Shown here: in pieces, positions 24,277-33,253 of the stretch
How the letters are laid out: the number at the start of each line of letters is the position of its first letter
Position numbering within the stretch: position 1 is the first letter of the stretch
NCBI GenBank assembly: GCA_934647305.1
Contig: CAKUFI010000015.1
Location: forward strand, 1-46,679
DNA from: an uncultured Clostridia bacterium
Lineage (GTDB): Bacteria; Bacillota; Clostridia; Christensenellales; Aristaeellaceae
Direction of reading: 5' to 3'
DNA: 46,679 nucleotides
The notes under the pieces: model-generated
What the model saw: the letters and a program-made list of their open reading frames with translations, nothing else
Database searches by the model: none
What the model was told of the DNA's origin: nothing
Position numbers and translations under genes: made by a program

Positions 24277-25593
24277 TCAGCCGACCGGCTCTGCCTGCGC
24301 GGCGGGCAGGGGCATGCGCTCCCACTGACCGTCCTTCCGCACCGCCAGCAGCGTGTCCGAGAGCGGAACGATGCGCTCATACTCGGGCGGCAGCAGCTCG
24401 CTGCCCTGCGCGTCGATCACGCCCCAGCGGCGCGTGCCCTCCACCTCGGAGAGTATGACCCGGGCGGAGGAGGAGCCCGCCAGATAGCTGGTCTCGAAGC
24501 GGGAGCACAGGAAGTAGTCCACGTCGCCCACGGTGGTGAGAAATTCGACCTGCTGATACGGCCCGGAGAGCGCCTCGCCGGTCGAAAGGCTTGAAATCCA
24601 CTCGCATTCGCTGCCCCACACGCCGCTCTGACGCACAAGGCAGTGTTCGCCCTGGCTCAGGTCGAGCAGGCAGTCGGGCTCATACCGGCAGACCTCCTCG
24701 CCCACCGGGTCGAGCAGCACCACCGCGTCGGCCAGGTACAGTGCGCAGTAGCCGGACGGGGAGACGGAGACCGCACCCGTGCCGTATTCGCGCAGCAGCC
24801 CGCCGTCCTCCTCGGAGAACAGATATATGCTGTCCGCAGTCGTGACCAGCACGAACATGCCGTCGCCCGGGGCCTGTATGAGCGACTTGAACTGCGCCTG
24901 CGGGGCGATGATCCACTCGCCGGCGCGGTCGATCAGCCCGGGGGCGCCGTCCTGCGCCGCGACGGCCCGGCCGTCCTCAAACGCGCCAGCCCAGTCAAAG
25001 CGCGGCTCGATCGCCCACTCCCCCTGGCCGTTCAGATAGCCGAACAGGCGGGTGCGGGGGTCATAGGCGGCGTACAGGCCGTCGCCCGCCTCGGGGCCGT
25101 AGCCCACGTACAGTCCGGCGTCGGTCTCGCCTTCGCTCAGGCTGAGCAGGTACAGCTCGTCGGCGGTGTCATCCAGATGGTCGCTCTTGTAGGCGAAGAA
25201 GCGGTCGCCCTCAATGTGCATCAGCCAGGCGTAGTCGGGCGCGGTCAGCTCATGGCCGTACAGGTCCATCACGCCGCACTTGTCCTCCTGCCAGAAGATC
25301 AGGTAGCCGCCGGCGTACTGCAGGCAGGAGTAGTCCGCCCCGGTGAGCGCGCTGCCGTCCCCGTTCATCAGGAAATAGGCGGCCGAATTTTCCGAAAGCG
25401 CGGCGGCGTAGAGCGGCGCTTCGCCCGCCGGGGTCAGGCGCTTCAGAGCGGCGTACTGGCCAAAGAGATCGCCGTTTTCGTCCAGCACGAAGGTCTCGCC
25501 GGAGGCGCTCTCAAGGAGGGTCAGCTGGCCCTGGGCGCGGGCGGCGGGGCACAGGAGCAGCAAAACGGCCAGAAAAAGCAGGGTTCGCTTCAT
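24277..25593 (-). CDS. Secreted WG-repeat protein
   Basis: A Sec signal peptide (MKRTLLFLAVLLLLCPAARAQ) precedes repeats of the WG/KWG type. Examples are CGVMDLYGHELTAPDYAWL, FGYLNGQGEWAIEPRFDWAGAFEDGRA, PGLIDRAGEWIIAPQA and WGVIDAQGSELLPPEYERI. WG repeats form beta-rich solenoid or propeller-like structures with unknown ligands. No anchor is seen, so it is released or wall-associated. I start at the inner ATG (25593), which directly opens the signal peptide and has AAAGGA upstream. It is convergent with radC and divergent from rimP. No partner gene is evident. Confidence 0.82.
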   Translation of the reverse strand: MKRTLLFLAVLLLLCPAARAQGQLTLLESASGETFVLDENGDLFGQYAALKRLTPAGEAPLYAAALSENSAAYFLMNGDGSALTGADYSCLQYAGGYLIFWQEDKCGVMDLYGHELTAPDYAWLMHIEGDRFFAYKSDHLDDTADELYLLSLSEGETDAGLYVGYGPEAGDGLYAAYDPRTRLFGYLNGQGEWAIEPRFDWAGAFEDGRAVAAQDGAPGLIDRAGEWIIAPQAQFKSLIQAPGDGMFVLVTTADSIYLFSEEDGGLLREYGTGAVSVSPSGYCALYLADAVVLLDPVGEEVCRYEPDCLLDLSQGEHCLVRQSGVWGSECEWISSLSTGEALSGPYQQVEFLTTVGDVDYFLCSRFETSYLAGSSSARVILSEVEGTRRWGVIDAQGSELLPPEYERIVPLSDTLLAVRKDGQWERMPLPAAQAEPVG

Positions 25594-25749
25594 GCGCGTC
25601 GTTCCTTTCATATTTAAGAGCCGGTCGATAACCGATGCTTTTTGGACGCGCGGCGCGCCCGGAAGTTGCCGCTTTGCCCGTTCAGTCCAATTTTAACACA
25701 AAATGTGCCGGAAAAAAGCCGCAAATTGCCTTTGCATAACCTGAAAAGG

Positions 25750-25778
25750 TTGTATTCGGGCGGATTCTGTGCTATAAT
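25750..25778 (+). promoter_or_regulatory. Sigma-A promoter of the rimP-nusA-infB operon
   Basis: TTGTAT (25750-25755), 17 bp, TATAAT (25773-25778). The transcript would start near 25785, leaving a leader of about 110 nt before rimP. Confidence 0.8.
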
Positions 25779-25803
25779 ACGGACTGTATGTATGTGCTAT
25801 GAA

Positions 25804-25857
25804 GCAGAGGGCATCTGCCAGTCAATTTTACAGCGAGAGTGGGGATGCCCACTCTTT
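25804..25857 (+). ncRNA. Candidate rimP leader RNA
   Basis: In the rimP 5' leader, a small hairpin (GCAGA/TCTGC, 25804-25818) is followed by AGAGTGGG-GATG-CCCACTCT (25836-25855), an 8-bp stem with a pyrimidine-rich tail (TTTCC). A GAGAGTGGG...CCCACTCTTT hairpin at this place is the hallmark I associate with the rimP leader motif of Clostridia. The assignment rests on memory of that motif and on position. Confidence 0.55.
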
Positions 25858-25895
25858 CCATTTATTCTTGCCCGCAGGGGCCAGGAGGACACGCG

Positions 25896-26441
25896 ATGAA
25901 GTACACCCTTTCCGGCTATGTGGAGCCGACCGCCCGCCGTCTGGCCGAGGAGATGAACCTCGAGCTGGTGGACGTGGAGCTGGCCAAGGAGAACACAGGC
26001 AAGTTCCTGCGCTTCACCATCGATACGCCGGAGGGCGTGGATCTGGACGCGCTGGAGAAGTTCCACCGGGCGGTGCAGCCGCTGATGGACAACGTGGAAT
26101 ACGACTACATGGAGGTCACCTCGCCCGGCGCGGACAGGCCGCTGAAAAAGCCCGCCGATTTCGAGCGCGCAGCGGGCCTCGAGGTTGAGGTCAAGCTCTA
26201 CCGCGCGGTGGAGGGCTCCAAGTACTATACCGGCACGCTGGCCGGCCTTGAAAACGGCGAGGTCGTGATCGACGATCACGGCACGCTTCGCCGCTTTGCC
26301 CAGAGCCTGTGCGCACAGGTCGCGCCGCTCATCGAGGTGGATGAGCGCGAGATCGACGAGGCGCTGGGCGACGTATTCGAAGAAGACGGGGAGGACGATG
26401 AGTTCGAACCCGAGGACAATTATCAACCGGAGGACAACTGA
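25896..26441 (+). CDS. rimP: Ribosome maturation factor RimP
   Basis: RimP assists 30S subunit maturation. The N-terminal domain (about 1-75) has LELVDVELAKENTGKFLRFTID, and the SPGADRPLKKPADF motif links to the C-terminal SH3-like barrel (about 85-150). An acidic C-terminal tail rich in Asp and Glu extends beyond the usual end. AGGAGG at 25883-25888 supports ATG 25896. It is the first gene of the conserved rimP-nusA-ylxR-ylxQ-infB operon, with a 2-bp gap to nusA. Confidence 0.96.
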   Translation: MKYTLSGYVEPTARRLAEEMNLELVDVELAKENTGKFLRFTIDTPEGVDLDALEKFHRAVQPLMDNVEYDYMEVTSPGADRPLKKPADFERAAGLEVEVKLYRAVEGSKYYTGTLAGLENGEVVIDDHGTLRRFAQSLCAQVAPLIEVDEREIDEALGDVFEEDGEDDEFEPEDNYQPEDN

Positions 26442-26443
26442 TC

Positions 26444-27553
26444 ATGAAAGCACCGCAAACGCCCAATCCTTCCGCGGAGTTCATCGAGGCGATCGACGCC
26501 CTGTCCCGCGAGAAGCGCATTGACAAGGAAAGCCTGTTCGCCGCCATCGAGCAGGCGCTGGTGGCCGCCTATAAGCGCAACTTCTCCACGACGGTCGCCA
26601 ACGTGCGCGTGAGCATCGACCGCAAGAAGGGCGAGGTCGAGGTCTTCGCGCGCAAGACCGTGGTTGAGGAAGTCGAGGACGACCAGACTCAGATCAGCCT
26701 GGAGGAGGCCCGCGCGATCAACCCGGTCTACGAGGTGGGCGACCTGATTGAAAAGGAAATCACCCCCCGCCAGTTTGGCCGAATCGCGGCGCAGACCGCC
26801 AAGCAGGTGGTCATGCAGAAGATCCGCGAGGCCGAGCGCGGCGTGATCTACCAGGAGTATTCCGAGAAGGAAAACGAGATCCTGACCGCGCTGGTCAAGC
26901 GCGTCGAGGGCAAGAACGTGTTGGTCGAGCTGGGCCGCACGGAGGGCATACTGGAGCCCTCGCAGCAGATTCCGGGCGAGGTGCTGGGCCCCAACGACCG
27001 CGTGAAGGTCTACGTGCTGGAGGTCAACCAGAGCGGACACGGCGCGCAGGTCGAGGTTTCCCGCACGCACTCCGGCCTGGTCAAGCGGCTCTTCGAGCTG
27101 GAGGTGCCCGAGATTCAGAGCGGCGTGGTGCAGATTCGCTCCATCGCCCGCGAGCCCGGCTCCCGCACCAAGATGGCCGTCTGCTCGACCGATCCGATGA
27201 TCGATCCGGTGGGCGCGTGCGTCGGCCCGCGCGGCATGCGCGTGGAAAACGTGGTCGAGGAGCTCAAGACCGAGAAGATCGACATCATCCGCTGGTCGAG
27301 CGACCCAGCCGAGTACATCGGCAACGCGCTCAACCCGGCGAGGGTCATCAACGTCTCCATCAATGAAAAGGACAAGTGCGCGCGCGTCGTGGTGCCGGAC
27401 AACCAGCTGTCCCTGGCCATCGGCAAGGAGGGGCAGAACGCCCGCCTGGCCGCCAAGCTGACCGGCTGGAAGATCGACATCAAGAGCCAGAGCCAGTTCG
27501 AGGCGCTGGCCGAAATGGAGGGCGCGCAGGCTGAGGAGGGCGAAACTTGCTGA
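26444..27553 (+). CDS. nusA: Transcription termination/antitermination factor NusA
   Basis: An RNA polymerase-binding N-terminal domain (1-125) is followed by an S1 domain (about 132-200, with the LGRTEGILEPSQQIPGE region) and two KH domains (about 205-345, with VGACVGPRGMRV and LAIGKEGQNARLAAKLTGW). The 369 residues match Bacillota NusA, which lacks the proteobacterial acidic repeats. It modulates pausing and intrinsic termination and often affects its own operon. Its last bases overlap the ylxR start. Confidence 0.97.
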   Translation: MKAPQTPNPSAEFIEAIDALSREKRIDKESLFAAIEQALVAAYKRNFSTTVANVRVSIDRKKGEVEVFARKTVVEEVEDDQTQISLEEARAINPVYEVGDLIEKEITPRQFGRIAAQTAKQVVMQKIREAERGVIYQEYSEKENEILTALVKRVEGKNVLVELGRTEGILEPSQQIPGEVLGPNDRVKVYVLEVNQSGHGAQVEVSRTHSGLVKRLFELEVPEIQSGVVQIRSIAREPGSRTKMAVCSTDPMIDPVGACVGPRGMRVENVVEELKTEKIDIIRWSSDPAEYIGNALNPARVINVSINEKDKCARVVVPDNQLSLAIGKEGQNARLAAKLTGWKIDIKSQSQFEALAEMEGAQAEEGETC

Positions 27554-27858
27554 AGCAGCGAAGGGTTCCGATGCGCATGTGCGTCGGCTGCCGGGAAATG
27601 ACGCCCAAGAAGGAGCTGCTTCGCATCGTGCGCTCGCCCGAGGGCGTGATCGCCTTCGACCGCGTGGGCAAGGCGCCCGGACGGGGCGCGTACGTCTGCA
27701 AAAAGGCGGAGTGCCTGAAAAAGGCGCGCAAGATCCGCGCACTTGAGCGGCAGCTGGACTGCAGGATCGAGGATTCGGTCTTCGACCAGCTGGAGGCCGA
27801 GCTCGCGCGCATCGAGCAGGAAAAAATCGCGCGCGGGGAGACGGACGATGGACAGTAA
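27547..27858 (+). CDS. ylxR: YlxR/RnpM family RNA-binding protein
   Basis: A small basic protein with the family signature RMCVGCREMTPKKELLRIVR and GRGAYVCKKAECLKKARK. YlxR (RnpM) has been linked to RNase P regulation in Bacillus. I choose TTG 27547, with GAGGAGGG at 27533-27540, because the residues before the first ATG (LKQRRVP) match the usual N-terminus. It overlaps both nusA and ylxQ, implying tight coupling. Confidence 0.92.
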   Translation: MLKQRRVPMRMCVGCREMTPKKELLRIVRSPEGVIAFDRVGKAPGRGAYVCKKAECLKKARKIRALERQLDCRIEDSVFDQLEAELARIEQEKIARGETDDGQ

Positions 27859-28150
27859 GGCCCTGGGCCTGCTGGGGCTGTGCGCCCGGGCGGGCAAGGT
27901 TCTCTCCGGAGAGCCGGCGGCCGAGCAGGCCGTGAAGAAGAAAAATGCGTACCTCGTCCTGATCGACGAGGAAGCATCCGAAAACGCGAAAAAGGCGCTT
28001 TCGGATGCCTGCGCCTACTACGGCGCGCCGCTTAGAACGCTGCCCGCGGGATGCCTTGGGCAGGCGATCGGCAAACCCGGCCGCATGGCGGCGGCCATTA
28101 CCGACCAGACGCTTGCAAAACGCCTGATCGAACGGATAGAGTGTCAGTAA
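27848..28150 (+). CDS. ylxQ: Ribosomal protein L7Ae family protein (YlxQ)
   Basis: A 100-residue L7Ae/L30e-fold RNA-binding protein with LGLCARAGKVLSGEPA, YLVLIDEEASENAKK and LGQAIGKPGRMAAAI. The fold usually recognises kink-turn RNA. ATG 27848 lies inside the end of ylxR. The neighbourhood nusA-ylxR-ylxQ-infB is the standard one. Confidence 0.92.
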   Translation: MDSKALGLLGLCARAGKVLSGEPAAEQAVKKKNAYLVLIDEEASENAKKALSDACAYYGAPLRTLPAGCLGQAIGKPGRMAAAITDQTLAKRLIERIECQ

Positions 28151-28183
28151 GTAATCACATCGAATGCGAAAGCGCGGGGGTGC

Positions 28184-30955
28184 ATGCAGGGAATGACCAA
28201 AGTCAGGGTGCAAGACGCTACCAAGGAACTGAGCATTGGAACCGGCAGGCTGCTGGATTCCGTTTCTCGTTCCCGCAAACAGGTGCAGGACGTCCTTCAG
28301 CAGCTCAAGAGGCTGAAAAACGACGCCGCCCAGAAGGAAAATGAGCAGAAGGAACTGCAGGCCCGGGAGGAGCTCAAGCGCCAGCAGGAGCAGGCCGCTG
28401 CATTCGTGAGCGGCTATTCCTCCGAGCAGATGGCGGAAGCGGTCGCCGCGTCCAAGCAGGCGGCGGAGGCTGCCGCGCAGAAGAAGGCGGAGGAAGCGCG
28501 CAAGGCGGAGGAGGAAGCCGCGGCCCGTCAGGCTGCCCCGGAAGCAAGGCCCCAGGCCGCTGCCCCGAGGACTGCGCAGCCCCAGCAGCGTCCGATGAAT
28601 CAGGGCGACCGCCCCTACGGCCGTCCGGTGAACCCCGGTGACCGCCCCTACGGCCGTCCGGTGAATCAGGGCGACCGTCCCTATGGCCGTCCGGTGAATC
28701 AGGGTGACCGTCCCTACGGCCGTCCGGCGAATCCCGGCGACCGCCCCTATGGCCGTCCGGCGAATGGCGGCGACCGTCCCTACGGCCGTCCGGCGGGTCA
28801 GGGCGACCGTCCCTATGGCCGTCCGGCAGGCGGCATGGGCAAGGACGGCGACCGTCCGATGGGCGGCAAGGACTCCGATCGTCCGCAGCGTCCCTTCGGC
28901 AATCGTCCGCAGGGCGGCGGCGCGCGTCCCCAGGGCGGCGGATTCGGCCGCAAGCTGGCCAGCGAGCTGGCGCCCGTGGCCGAGAAGGAGCGCGTCTCCA
29001 ACTACGATCCCAATAAGAAGATCTACGAGCGGCAGAACGACCCGGAGCGCAGCGCGAATACCAGCAAGCGCTCCGCCGGCAAGAACAATACCGGCCGCAA
29101 CGTGAATATCAAGAACGCGGGCTACGACGACGACTTCGAGCGCGGCAAGAAGAGCAAGCGCAAGCAGCAGGTCGCCCAGCCCAAGCCCGAACCGGTGAAG
29201 ATCGAGAAGGCCTATATGACCGCCGAGACCATCACCGTCAAGGACCTGTCCGAGCGCATCGGCAAGCCCACCGGCGAGATCATCAAGAAGCTGCTGCTGC
29301 TGGGCATCATGGCGACCATCAACGCGGAGCTGGATTACGACACCGCGCTGCTCGTGGCCAGCGACTACGGCATCGAGCTGGAAAAGAAGATCGACAAGAC
29401 CGCCGAGGAGGCCCTCGAGGAAGAGGACTTCACCGACAAGGAAGACGATCTGGTGCCGCGCAACCCGATCGTGACCATCATGGGCCACGTCGACCACGGC
29501 AAGACCAGCCTGCTGGACTATATCCGCAAGGCGCACGTCACCTCGACCGAGGCGGGCGGCATCACGCAGCACATCGGTGCCTACACGGTGAGCATCAACG
29601 GCCGCGGCATCACCTTCCTGGATACCCCCGGCCACGAGGCCTTCACTGCCATGCGCGCCCGCGGCGCGATGATCACCGACATCGCCATTCTGGTGGTGGC
29701 GGCGGACGACGGCGTGATGCCTCAGACCATCGAATCCATCAACCACGCCAAGGCGGCCAACGTGCCAGTCATCGTGGCGATTAACAAGTGCGACAAGCCC
29801 ACCGCCAATCCCGACCGCGTGAAGACCGAGCTGACCGAGTACGGCCTGGTGGCCGAGGACTGGGGCGGCGACACCATCATGGTGCCGGTTTCCGCGCTGA
29901 CCGGCGAGGGCGTGAACGACCTGCTGGAGTCCATCCTGCTGGTTGCCGACATGGCCGAGCTCAAGGCCAACCCCAACCGCAAGGCGCGCGGCGGCATCAT
30001 CGAGGCCAAGCTGGACAAGGGCCGCGGCCCGGTGGCTACCGTGCTTGTGCAGAACGGCACGCTGCGCGTGGGCGACATGATCGTCGCGGGCACCGCGTAT
30101 GGCCGCGTCCGCGCCATGGTCAACGACCGAGGCGAGCGCGTCAAGAGCGCAGGCCCCTCCATGCCTGTCGAGGTCATCGGCTTCAACGACGTGCCCTCCG
30201 CGGGCGATACCATCAGCGCCGTGGACGACGACCGCCTGTCCCGTCAGGTGGCCGAGGAGCGCAAGGACAAGCTGCGCGCCGCGCTGATCAAGTCCCAGAC
30301 CAAGACCAGCCTGGACGATCTGTTCAGTCAGATCTCCGCCGGCCAGATCAAGGACCTCAACATCATCGTCAAGGCCGACGTGCAGGGCTCCGTCGAGGCC
30401 GTCAAGCAGTCGCTGGAGAAGCTGAGCAACGACGAGGTGCGCGTGCGCTGCATTCACGGCGGCGTCGGCGCGATCACCGAAACCGACGTGCTGCTGGCCT
30501 CCGCGTCCAACGCCATCATCATCGGCTTCAACGTGCGCCACGACAACGCCGTGCGCGACCTGGCCGAGAAGGAAGGCGTGGACATTCGCCTGTACCGCGT
30601 CATTTACAACGCCATTGAGGACGTCGAGAACGCCATGAAGGGCATGCTCGCGCCCAAGTTCAAGGAGACCGCGCTGGGCCGCGCCCAGGTGCGTCAGACC
30701 TACAAGATCACCGGCATCGGCATGGTCGCCGGCTGCTACGTGACCGAGGGCAAGCTGCAGCGCGGCGCTCAGGCCCGCCTGCTGCGCGACAACATCGTCA
30801 TCGTGGACACCAAGATCGCTTCCCTGCGCCGCTTCAAGGACGACGCGAAGGAAGTGGCCGCGGGCTACGAGTGCGGCGCGACGCTGGAGAACTACTCCGA
30901 CATCAAGGAGAACGACGTCATCGAGTGCTACCTGATGGAGGAAATCCAGCAGTAA
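28184..30955 (+). CDS. infB: Translation initiation factor IF-2
   Basis: This GTPase places initiator tRNA on the 30S subunit. The N-terminal region contains an Ala/Lys/Glu-rich helical stretch, then seven 11-residue GDRPYGRP units (28604-28834) and a Gly/Arg/Pro-rich linker, followed by the IF2 N-terminal fold (VKDLSERIGKPTGEIIKKLLLLG). The GTPase core has G1 GHVDHGKTS (near residue 435), DTPGHEAF and NKCDKP, then domains II-IV. The 923 residues are long because of the disordered N-terminus. I start at ATG 28184; ATG 28193 is also possible. Confidence 0.97.
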   Translation: MQGMTKVRVQDATKELSIGTGRLLDSVSRSRKQVQDVLQQLKRLKNDAAQKENEQKELQAREELKRQQEQAAAFVSGYSSEQMAEAVAASKQAAEAAAQKKAEEARKAEEEAAARQAAPEARPQAAAPRTAQPQQRPMNQGDRPYGRPVNPGDRPYGRPVNQGDRPYGRPVNQGDRPYGRPANPGDRPYGRPANGGDRPYGRPAGQGDRPYGRPAGGMGKDGDRPMGGKDSDRPQRPFGNRPQGGGARPQGGGFGRKLASELAPVAEKERVSNYDPNKKIYERQNDPERSANTSKRSAGKNNTGRNVNIKNAGYDDDFERGKKSKRKQQVAQPKPEPVKIEKAYMTAETITVKDLSERIGKPTGEIIKKLLLLGIMATINAELDYDTALLVASDYGIELEKKIDKTAEEALEEEDFTDKEDDLVPRNPIVTIMGHVDHGKTSLLDYIRKAHVTSTEAGGITQHIGAYTVSINGRGITFLDTPGHEAFTAMRARGAMITDIAILVVAADDGVMPQTIESINHAKAANVPVIVAINKCDKPTANPDRVKTELTEYGLVAEDWGGDTIMVPVSALTGEGVNDLLESILLVADMAELKANPNRKARGGIIEAKLDKGRGPVATVLVQNGTLRVGDMIVAGTAYGRVRAMVNDRGERVKSAGPSMPVEVIGFNDVPSAGDTISAVDDDRLSRQVAEERKDKLRAALIKSQTKTSLDDLFSQISAGQIKDLNIIVKADVQGSVEAVKQSLEKLSNDEVRVRCIHGGVGAITETDVLLASASNAIIIGFNVRHDNAVRDLAEKEGVDIRLYRVIYNAIEDVENAMKGMLAPKFKETALGRAQVRQTYKITGIGMVAGCYVTEGKLQRGAQARLLRDNIVIVDTKIASLRRFKDDAKEVAAGYECGATLENYSDIKENDVIECYLMEEIQQ
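28604..28834 (+). repeat. 33-bp tandem repeats in infB
   Basis: Seven units each encode GDRPYGRP plus three variable residues (VNP, VNQ, ANP, ANG, AGQ, AGG). The units are similar at the DNA level with scattered synonymous changes. They lie in the disordered N-terminal part of IF-2. Confidence 0.9.
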
Positions 30956-30974
30956 CGCACAGAAAACTCACGAG

Positions 30975-31005
30975 GGGATGTTTCCGCTGCGAAACATCCC
31001 TTTTT
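30975..31005 (+). terminator. Intrinsic terminator inside the infB-rbfA interval
   Basis: A perfect 10-bp stem (GGGATGTTTC with GAAACATCCC, 6-nt loop) is followed by TTTTT. It lies 20 bp after the infB stop and 29 bp before rbfA. It would limit transcription of rbfA-nrnA-truB-ribF unless there is read-through. Confidence 0.85.
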
Positions 31006-31033
31006 AAGGAATTGAATCATTTGGAGGTATACC

Positions 31034-31399
31034 ATGCCCGCATTTGACCGCATCGACCGCATTTCCGAGGAAGTGCGCCACAATATCGACCACATCATCC
31101 GCGAGGATCTGCACGACCCGCGCATCGGCGGCACCTACAGCATCGTGCGCGCCGAGGTGACGCGCGATCTGCGCTACTGCGAGGTGCGCGTGAGCATCCT
31201 GGAGGAGGATCGGCGCAAGGACATGATGGCCGCGCTGACCCACGCCGCCGGGTTTATCCGCCGCGAGCTGGGGCACAGGATGGATCTGCGCTATACGCCC
31301 GAGCTGATCTTCAAGCTGGACACCAACATTGAGTACGCCGCGCACATCAACCAGCTGCTCAAGGAGACGGAGAGAAAGACCGATGAACACGCTCAGTGA
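31034..31399 (+). CDS. rbfA: Ribosome-binding factor A
   Basis: A KH-like 30S assembly factor. Diagnostic parts are RISEEVRHNIDHIIRE, DPRIGGTYSIVRAEVTRDLRYCEVRVSI and RRELGHRMDLRYTPELIFKLD. The 121 residues are normal. GGAGG at 31022-31026 precedes ATG. It overlaps nrnA by 17 bp. No separate promoter is obvious, so it relies on read-through of the terminator just upstream or on an unrecognised promoter. Confidence 0.95.
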   Translation: MPAFDRIDRISEEVRHNIDHIIREDLHDPRIGGTYSIVRAEVTRDLRYCEVRVSILEEDRRKDMMAALTHAAGFIRRELGHRMDLRYTPELIFKLDTNIEYAAHINQLLKETERKTDEHAQ

Positions 31400-32348
31400 G
31401 GCGGCCTCCTGGCTTCAAGGCCATGACAACATCGCCATATTGACCCACGTATCCCCGGACGGAGACGCGCTGGGCTCGGCTCTGTGCGCGCTGAAGGCGG
31501 CAAGGGCGCTGGGCAAGCGGGCGGTCGTCGTCTGTCAGGACGCGGTGCCCGAATATCTGCGCGTGCTGCCCGGCTGGCAGGAGGTCGCCGCGCCCTATCC
31601 GCAGACCGCGCTGCCCTTTGAGGAGAAGGCGGTCTGGGCGCTGGACTGCGCCGACGAGAAGCGCACCGGAACCACGCACGCGCTGCTCGAGAAGCACCCG
31701 GACGCGCTGTGCATCGACCACCACGCCACCAACCCGGGCTACGGCAGCGTGTGCGTCGTGGAGCCTCACGCCGCCTCGACCGGCGAAATCCTGGTTTCGC
31801 TGATCGGGGAGCTGGGGCTTTCCCTGACGCGCGAAATGGCGGTGTGCCTGTACGTGTCCATCGCGACGGACACCGGCAACTTCAGCTTCGGCAGCACCAC
31901 CGCGCGCACCTTTGCCTGCGCGGCGAAGTGCATGGAGGCCGGCGTGCCCATCGCCGAGCTGAGCGAGCATCTGTTCCGCTCCCGCTCGCAGGCCAGGACG
32001 AGGCTGACCGGCCGCGCGCTGGACAACATCCGCTATGAAAACGGCGTGGCGATCCTGCGCCTGACCAAAAAGGACTTTGCCGAGTGCGGCGCGACGCTGG
32101 CCGACACCGAGAACCTGGTCAACTACGGCATCGAGACGCAGGGAATCCGCCTGGCCATGATGGCCATCGAGCGCGACGCGGGCACGAGGTTTTCGCTGCG
32201 CGGCAAGGGCGAGGTCGACGTGAGCCGCATCGCCCAGCGCTTCGGCGGGGGAGGGCACCCCTGCGCGGCGGGCGCGACCGTGAACCTGCCCATGGACGAG
32301 GCGATCGAGGCCGTGCTCAGGGCCGCAACTGACGAACGCGAGGACTGA
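31383..32348 (+). CDS. nrnA: DHH-family bifunctional oligoribonuclease/PAP phosphatase
   Basis: NrnA degrades nano-RNA and converts 3'-phosphoadenosine 5'-phosphate to AMP. The DHH domain motifs are HVSPDGDALGS, ALDCAD, IDHHATN and ATDTGNF. The DHHA1 domain ends in GGGGHPCAAGA. The 321 residues match the family. ATG 31383 lies inside rbfA, the usual arrangement in Bacillota. Confidence 0.93.
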   Translation: MNTLSEAASWLQGHDNIAILTHVSPDGDALGSALCALKAARALGKRAVVVCQDAVPEYLRVLPGWQEVAAPYPQTALPFEEKAVWALDCADEKRTGTTHALLEKHPDALCIDHHATNPGYGSVCVVEPHAASTGEILVSLIGELGLSLTREMAVCLYVSIATDTGNFSFGSTTARTFACAAKCMEAGVPIAELSEHLFRSRSQARTRLTGRALDNIRYENGVAILRLTKKDFAECGATLADTENLVNYGIETQGIRLAMMAIERDAGTRFSLRGKGEVDVSRIAQRFGGGGHPCAAGATVNLPMDEAIEAVLRAATDERED

Positions 32349-32353
32349 ACCGA

Positions 32354-33250
32354 ATGGATGGTTTTCTGAATATACTCAAGCCGCCGGGAATCAGCTCCGG
32401 CAGCGTGGTGGGCTATGTGCGCCATCGGCTGCCCAGGGGCACGGCGGTCGGACACGGCGGCACGCTGGACCCCGAGGCGGCGGGCGTGCTGCCGCTGTGC
32501 GTGGGCCGGGCGACCCGGCTGTTCGACTACATCATCGACAAGGAAAAGGAATATATCGCCGAGGTGCGCCTGGGAATCGAGACCGATACGCAGGACGCGA
32601 CCGGCGAGATCGTCGCGCGCGCGGAGCGCCTGGCGGTGACGGAGCAGGACTTTCTGGAGGTGCTGTCGCGCTTTGTGGGCGAGATCGATCAGGTGCCGCC
32701 CGCCTTTTCGGCGATCAAGCGGGGCGGTCAGCGCATGTACGACCTGGCCAGAAAGGGCGAAGCGGTCGAGCTGGCCGCGCGAAAGGTGACGGTGCACGGC
32801 GTGGAGGCGCTTGCCCGCCTGGCCGAGGATCGCTACCTGATCCGCGTGACCTGCGGCAAGGGCGTGTACATCCGCACGCTGTGCCACGACATCGGCCGTG
32901 CGCTGGGCTGCGGGGCGCACATGAGCTTCCTGCTGCGCAGCAGGGCCGGCGTGTTTACCTGCGAAGACGGCCTGACGCTGGAGGAAATCGACGCGCTTTC
33001 CCAGGCGGGCGAGCTGCAAAGCAGGCTCTGCGCCCTCGACGCGCCGCTTGAGCGCCTGAACGCAGTTTATGCCCCCGCGAACCGCGAGCGCTTCATCCGC
33101 TGCGGAAATCCCCTCCGGCCGGGCGATTTTTCCGGCCAGGCCGCGCCGGGCGAGGCGGTGCGCGTGTATCTTCAGGATCGATTCGCAGGCATCGGCGAGG
33201 GCACGCCCGACGGGGGCGTCCGCTTCCGCGCCATGCTGCTGGAGGTTTGA
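32354..33250 (+). CDS. truB: tRNA pseudouridine-55 synthase
   Basis: TruB forms pseudouridine 55 in the T-loop of tRNA. The catalytic Asp39 is in GHGGTLDPEAAGVLPL. Other family stretches are FSAIKRGGQRMYDLARKGE and CGKGVYIRTLCHDIG. A small C-terminal PUA-like region is present, giving 298 residues in total. It follows nrnA by 5 bp. Confidence 0.96.
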   Translation: MDGFLNILKPPGISSGSVVGYVRHRLPRGTAVGHGGTLDPEAAGVLPLCVGRATRLFDYIIDKEKEYIAEVRLGIETDTQDATGEIVARAERLAVTEQDFLEVLSRFVGEIDQVPPAFSAIKRGGQRMYDLARKGEAVELAARKVTVHGVEALARLAEDRYLIRVTCGKGVYIRTLCHDIGRALGCGAHMSFLLRSRAGVFTCEDGLTLEEIDALSQAGELQSRLCALDAPLERLNAVYAPANRERFIRCGNPLRPGDFSGQAAPGEAVRVYLQDRFAGIGEGTPDGGVRFRAMLLEV

Positions 33251-33253
33251 CAA

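Noticed and set aside
24437..24465. The peptide VILSEVEG inside the WG-repeat protein, a sequence often produced by a common intergenic repeat
   Set aside because: The codons here differ from those of that repeat at most third positions, and the peptide fits a WG-repeat strand before RRWGVID, so chance or genuine protein sequence is more likely than an insertion.
26423..30541. A 1372-codon open frame on the minus strand
   Set aside because: It is antisense to nusA, ylxR, ylxQ and infB, which are certain genes. Its composition (His/Asp/Gly/Leu/Val/Ala) is that of a shadow frame.
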